From Odiellus spinosus (taxonomy: Eukaryota > Arthropoda > Arachnida > Opiliones > Phalangiidae), in assembly GCA_963920705.1 (NCBI GenBank), contig CAWUCO010000207.1, forward strand, positions 1,860,001-1,924,000: a stretch of DNA of 64,000 nt. The letters are read 5' to 3'. The notes under the pieces were generated by a model. The model was not told where the DNA came from and made no database searches. It saw only the letters and a program-made list of their open reading frames with translations. Both the position numbers and the translations under genes were made by a program. Shown here piece after piece: positions 62,670 through 64,000 of this stretch; the stretch's first letter is position 1, and every line of letters begins with the position of its first letter.

Positions 62670-64000
62670 GCAGATCCACAAATTTTCCAAGTGCAGATCC
62701 ACAAATTTCCCAAGTGCAGATCCGCAAATTTCCCAAGTGCAGATCCACAAATTTTCCAAGTGCAGATCCACAAATTTCCCAAGTGCAGATACGCAAATTT
62801 CCCAAGTGAAGATCCGCAAATTACCCAAGTGCAGATCCGCAAATTTCCCAAGTGCAGGTCCGCAAATTTCCCAAGTGCAGATCCACAAATTTCCCTAGTG
62901 CAGATCCGCAAATTTCCCAAGTACAGATCCGCAAATTTCCCAAGTGCAGATCCCAAAATTTCCCAAGAGCAGATCCACAAATTTCCCAAGTGCAGATCCA
63001 GAAATTTCCCAAGAGCAGATCCACAAATTTCCCAAGTGCAGATCCAGAAATTTCCCTAGTGCAGATCCAGTTATTTCCAAAGTGCAGATCCACAAACTTC
63101 CCAAGTGCAGATCCACAAATTTCTCTTGTGCAGATCCAGAAATTTCCCAAATGCAGATCCACAAATTTCCCAAGTGCAGATCCACAAATTTCCCTAGTGC
63201 AGATCCAGAAATTTCCCAAGTGCAGATCCACAAATTTTCCAAGTGCAGATCCACAAATTTCCCAAGTGCAGATCCGCAAATTTCCCAAGTGCAGATCCAC
63301 AAATTTTCCAAGTGCAGATCCACAAATTTCCCAAGTGCAGATCCGCAAATTTCCCAAGTGAAGATCCGCAAATTACCCAAGTGCAGATCCGCAAATTTCC
63401 CAAGTGCAGGTCCGCAAATTTCCCAAGTGCAGATCCACAAATTTCCCTAGTGCAGATCCGCAAATTTCCCAAGTACAGATCCGCAAATTTCCCAAGTGCA
63501 GATCCCAAAATTTCCCAAGAGCAGATCCACAAATTTCCCAAGTGCAGATCCAGAAATTTCCCTAGTGCAGATCCAGTATTTCCAAAGTGCAGATCCACAA
63601 ACTTCCCAAGTGCAGATCCACAAATTTCCCTTGTGCAGATCCAGAAATTTCCCAAATGCAGATCCACAAATTTCCCAAGTGCAGATCCGCAAATTTCCCA
63701 AGTGCAGATCCACAAATTTTCCAAGTGCAGATCCACAAATTTCCCAAGTGCAGATCCGCAAATTTCCCAAGTGAAGATCCGCAAATTACCCAAGTGCAGA
63801 TCCGCAAATTTCCCAAGTGCAGGTCCGCAAATTTCCCAAGTGCAGATCCGCAAATTTCCCAAGTACAGATCCGCAAATTTCCCAAGTGCAGATCCCAAAA
63901 TTTCCCAAGAGCAGATCCACAAATTTCCCAAGTGCAGATCCAGAAATTTCCCTAGTGCAGATCCAGTTATTTCCAAAGTGCAGATCCACAAACTTCCCAA

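Larger units (their letters stand above)
1..64000. repeat. 23-bp satellite array spanning the whole window
   Basis: Every stretch read in the window is a copy of one 23-bp unit: GCAGATCCACAA (positions 1-12) followed by ATTTCCCAAGT (positions 13-23). The most frequent variant has G instead of A at position 9 (TCCGCAAA). Other recurrent changes include C at position 9, G at 10, T at 5, A at 4, T at 13, T at 17 or 20, and A at 1. Phase is held from base 1 to base 64,000: known length variants sum to minus 30 nt, giving 2,783 units plus 21 nt, so no unrelated insertion is required. Each unit carries one GATC and one AAATTT. All units have the same orientation. Both ends lie inside the array. Satellite arrays of this size with higher-order structure are known from eukaryotic heterochromatin; the family itself is not one I recognise. 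Confidence 0.98.
52131..64000. repeat. Array domain 9: derived cassettes, continues past window end
   Basis: Marked by variants absent elsewhere: CAGTTATTTCCAAAG and its 22-bp derivative CAGTATTTCCAAAG, units ending TTTCTCTTG or TTTCCTTTG, GATCCCGAAATTT and GATCCCAAAATTT units followed by CCCAAGAG, and CCGTAAATTTTCC followed by AGTTTAGATCC (about 54101, 55736, 57711, 59113, 60711, 62170). CCCGAAA units recur at about 52266, 54379, 56011, 57988, 59390 and 62447. Two large offsets recur: 3,609 bp (157 units minus 2) joins 53530-55094 with 57139-58703 and 59585-60391 with 63194-64000; 4,919 bp joins about 55750-57150 with 60670-62070. The domain is still running at the window end. Confidence 0.87.

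Noticed and set aside
1..64000. CRISPR array
   Set aside because: The direct repeats are short and regular, but there are no spacers between them; each unit abuts the next. No cas-like gene is present.
1..64000. Repeat-protein gene (TAL-like, LRR-like or other 23-residue repeat family)
   Set aside because: The 23-residue period is forced by reading a 23-bp unit three times. The residues match no repeat-protein consensus I know, and the frame is not preserved relative to the DNA unit.
1..64000. CENP-B box, telomere repeat or rDNA spacer
   Set aside because: No TTCG...CGGG pattern at CENP-B box spacing, no TTAGGG-like or TTTAGGG-like runs, and no rRNA sequence. A centromeric location is possible but cannot be read from this sequence.
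1..64000. G-quadruplex potential on the minus strand
   Set aside because: Only one GGG per 23 bp, giving loops of about 20 nt, too long for a convincing quadruplex.
1..64000. Transcription-factor sites (GGAAA core, GGGAAATTTG resembling an NF-kB or RBPJ site)
   Set aside because: The match is partial and present in every unit by default. Without binding data it is not evidence of regulation.
1..64000. A hidden novel operon, defence system or other multi-gene system
   Set aside because: No stretch of even one unit length was found that is not satellite. The unit phase count leaves no room for unrelated sequence.

Overview
The whole 64,000-base window is one uninterrupted tandem-repeat array (a satellite). 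I found no gene, RNA gene, mobile element, CRISPR array or single-copy sequence in it. The unit is 23 bp: GCAGATCCACAA for positions 1-12, then ATTTCCCAAGT for positions 13-23. Base 1 of the window is unit position 1 and base 64,000 is unit position 21. Adding up every length change I could see (two 21-bp units sharing one 2-nt deletion, another 21-bp unit, twenty-six 22-bp units, one 25-bp unit; net 30 nt missing) gives 2,783 complete units plus 21 nt, which closes exactly on the window length. The array runs off both ends, so its true size and flanks are unknown.

Organism: more than 64 kb of short satellite arranged in nested higher-order repeats is typical of eukaryotic heterochromatin (centromeric, pericentromeric, subtelomeric or sex-chromosomal). 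I know of no bacterial or archaeal counterpart. I do not recognise the family and cannot name a species or clade.

Layout (boundaries good to about 30 bp): 1-7691, a mosaic marked by a three-unit 'TTATTT / AACTT / CCCTTG' cassette and holding a 1.28-kb duplicated block; 7692-14315, two nearly identical 3,312-bp tandem copies (144 units); 14316-20747, a 64/60-unit tandem pair followed by ~30-unit blocks; 20748-27695, two nearly identical 3,446-bp tandem copies (150 units less 4 nt); 27696-32851, a mixed zone where two otherwise separate marker sets coexist; 32852-48545, a 78-unit tandem pair overlapping four copies of a 2.85-3.57 kb repeat; 48546-52130, smaller 1,633- and 1,449-bp-spaced duplications; 52131-64000, a domain with its own derived variants and 1,402- and 3,609-bp spacings, still in progress at the window end.

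Because 23 is not a multiple of 3 and the consensus unit has no stop codon in any of the six frames, the array holds very long open frames on both strands (up to 1,784 codons). They are a by-product of the repeat and I have not annotated them as genes. The informative content is the hierarchy: 23-bp unit, blocks of ~30 units, blocks of ~60-75 units, then tandem copies of ~144-156 units. Some of these copies differ by only one to three visible substitutions, which points to recent unequal exchange or amplification, or to an assembly problem that should be excluded.
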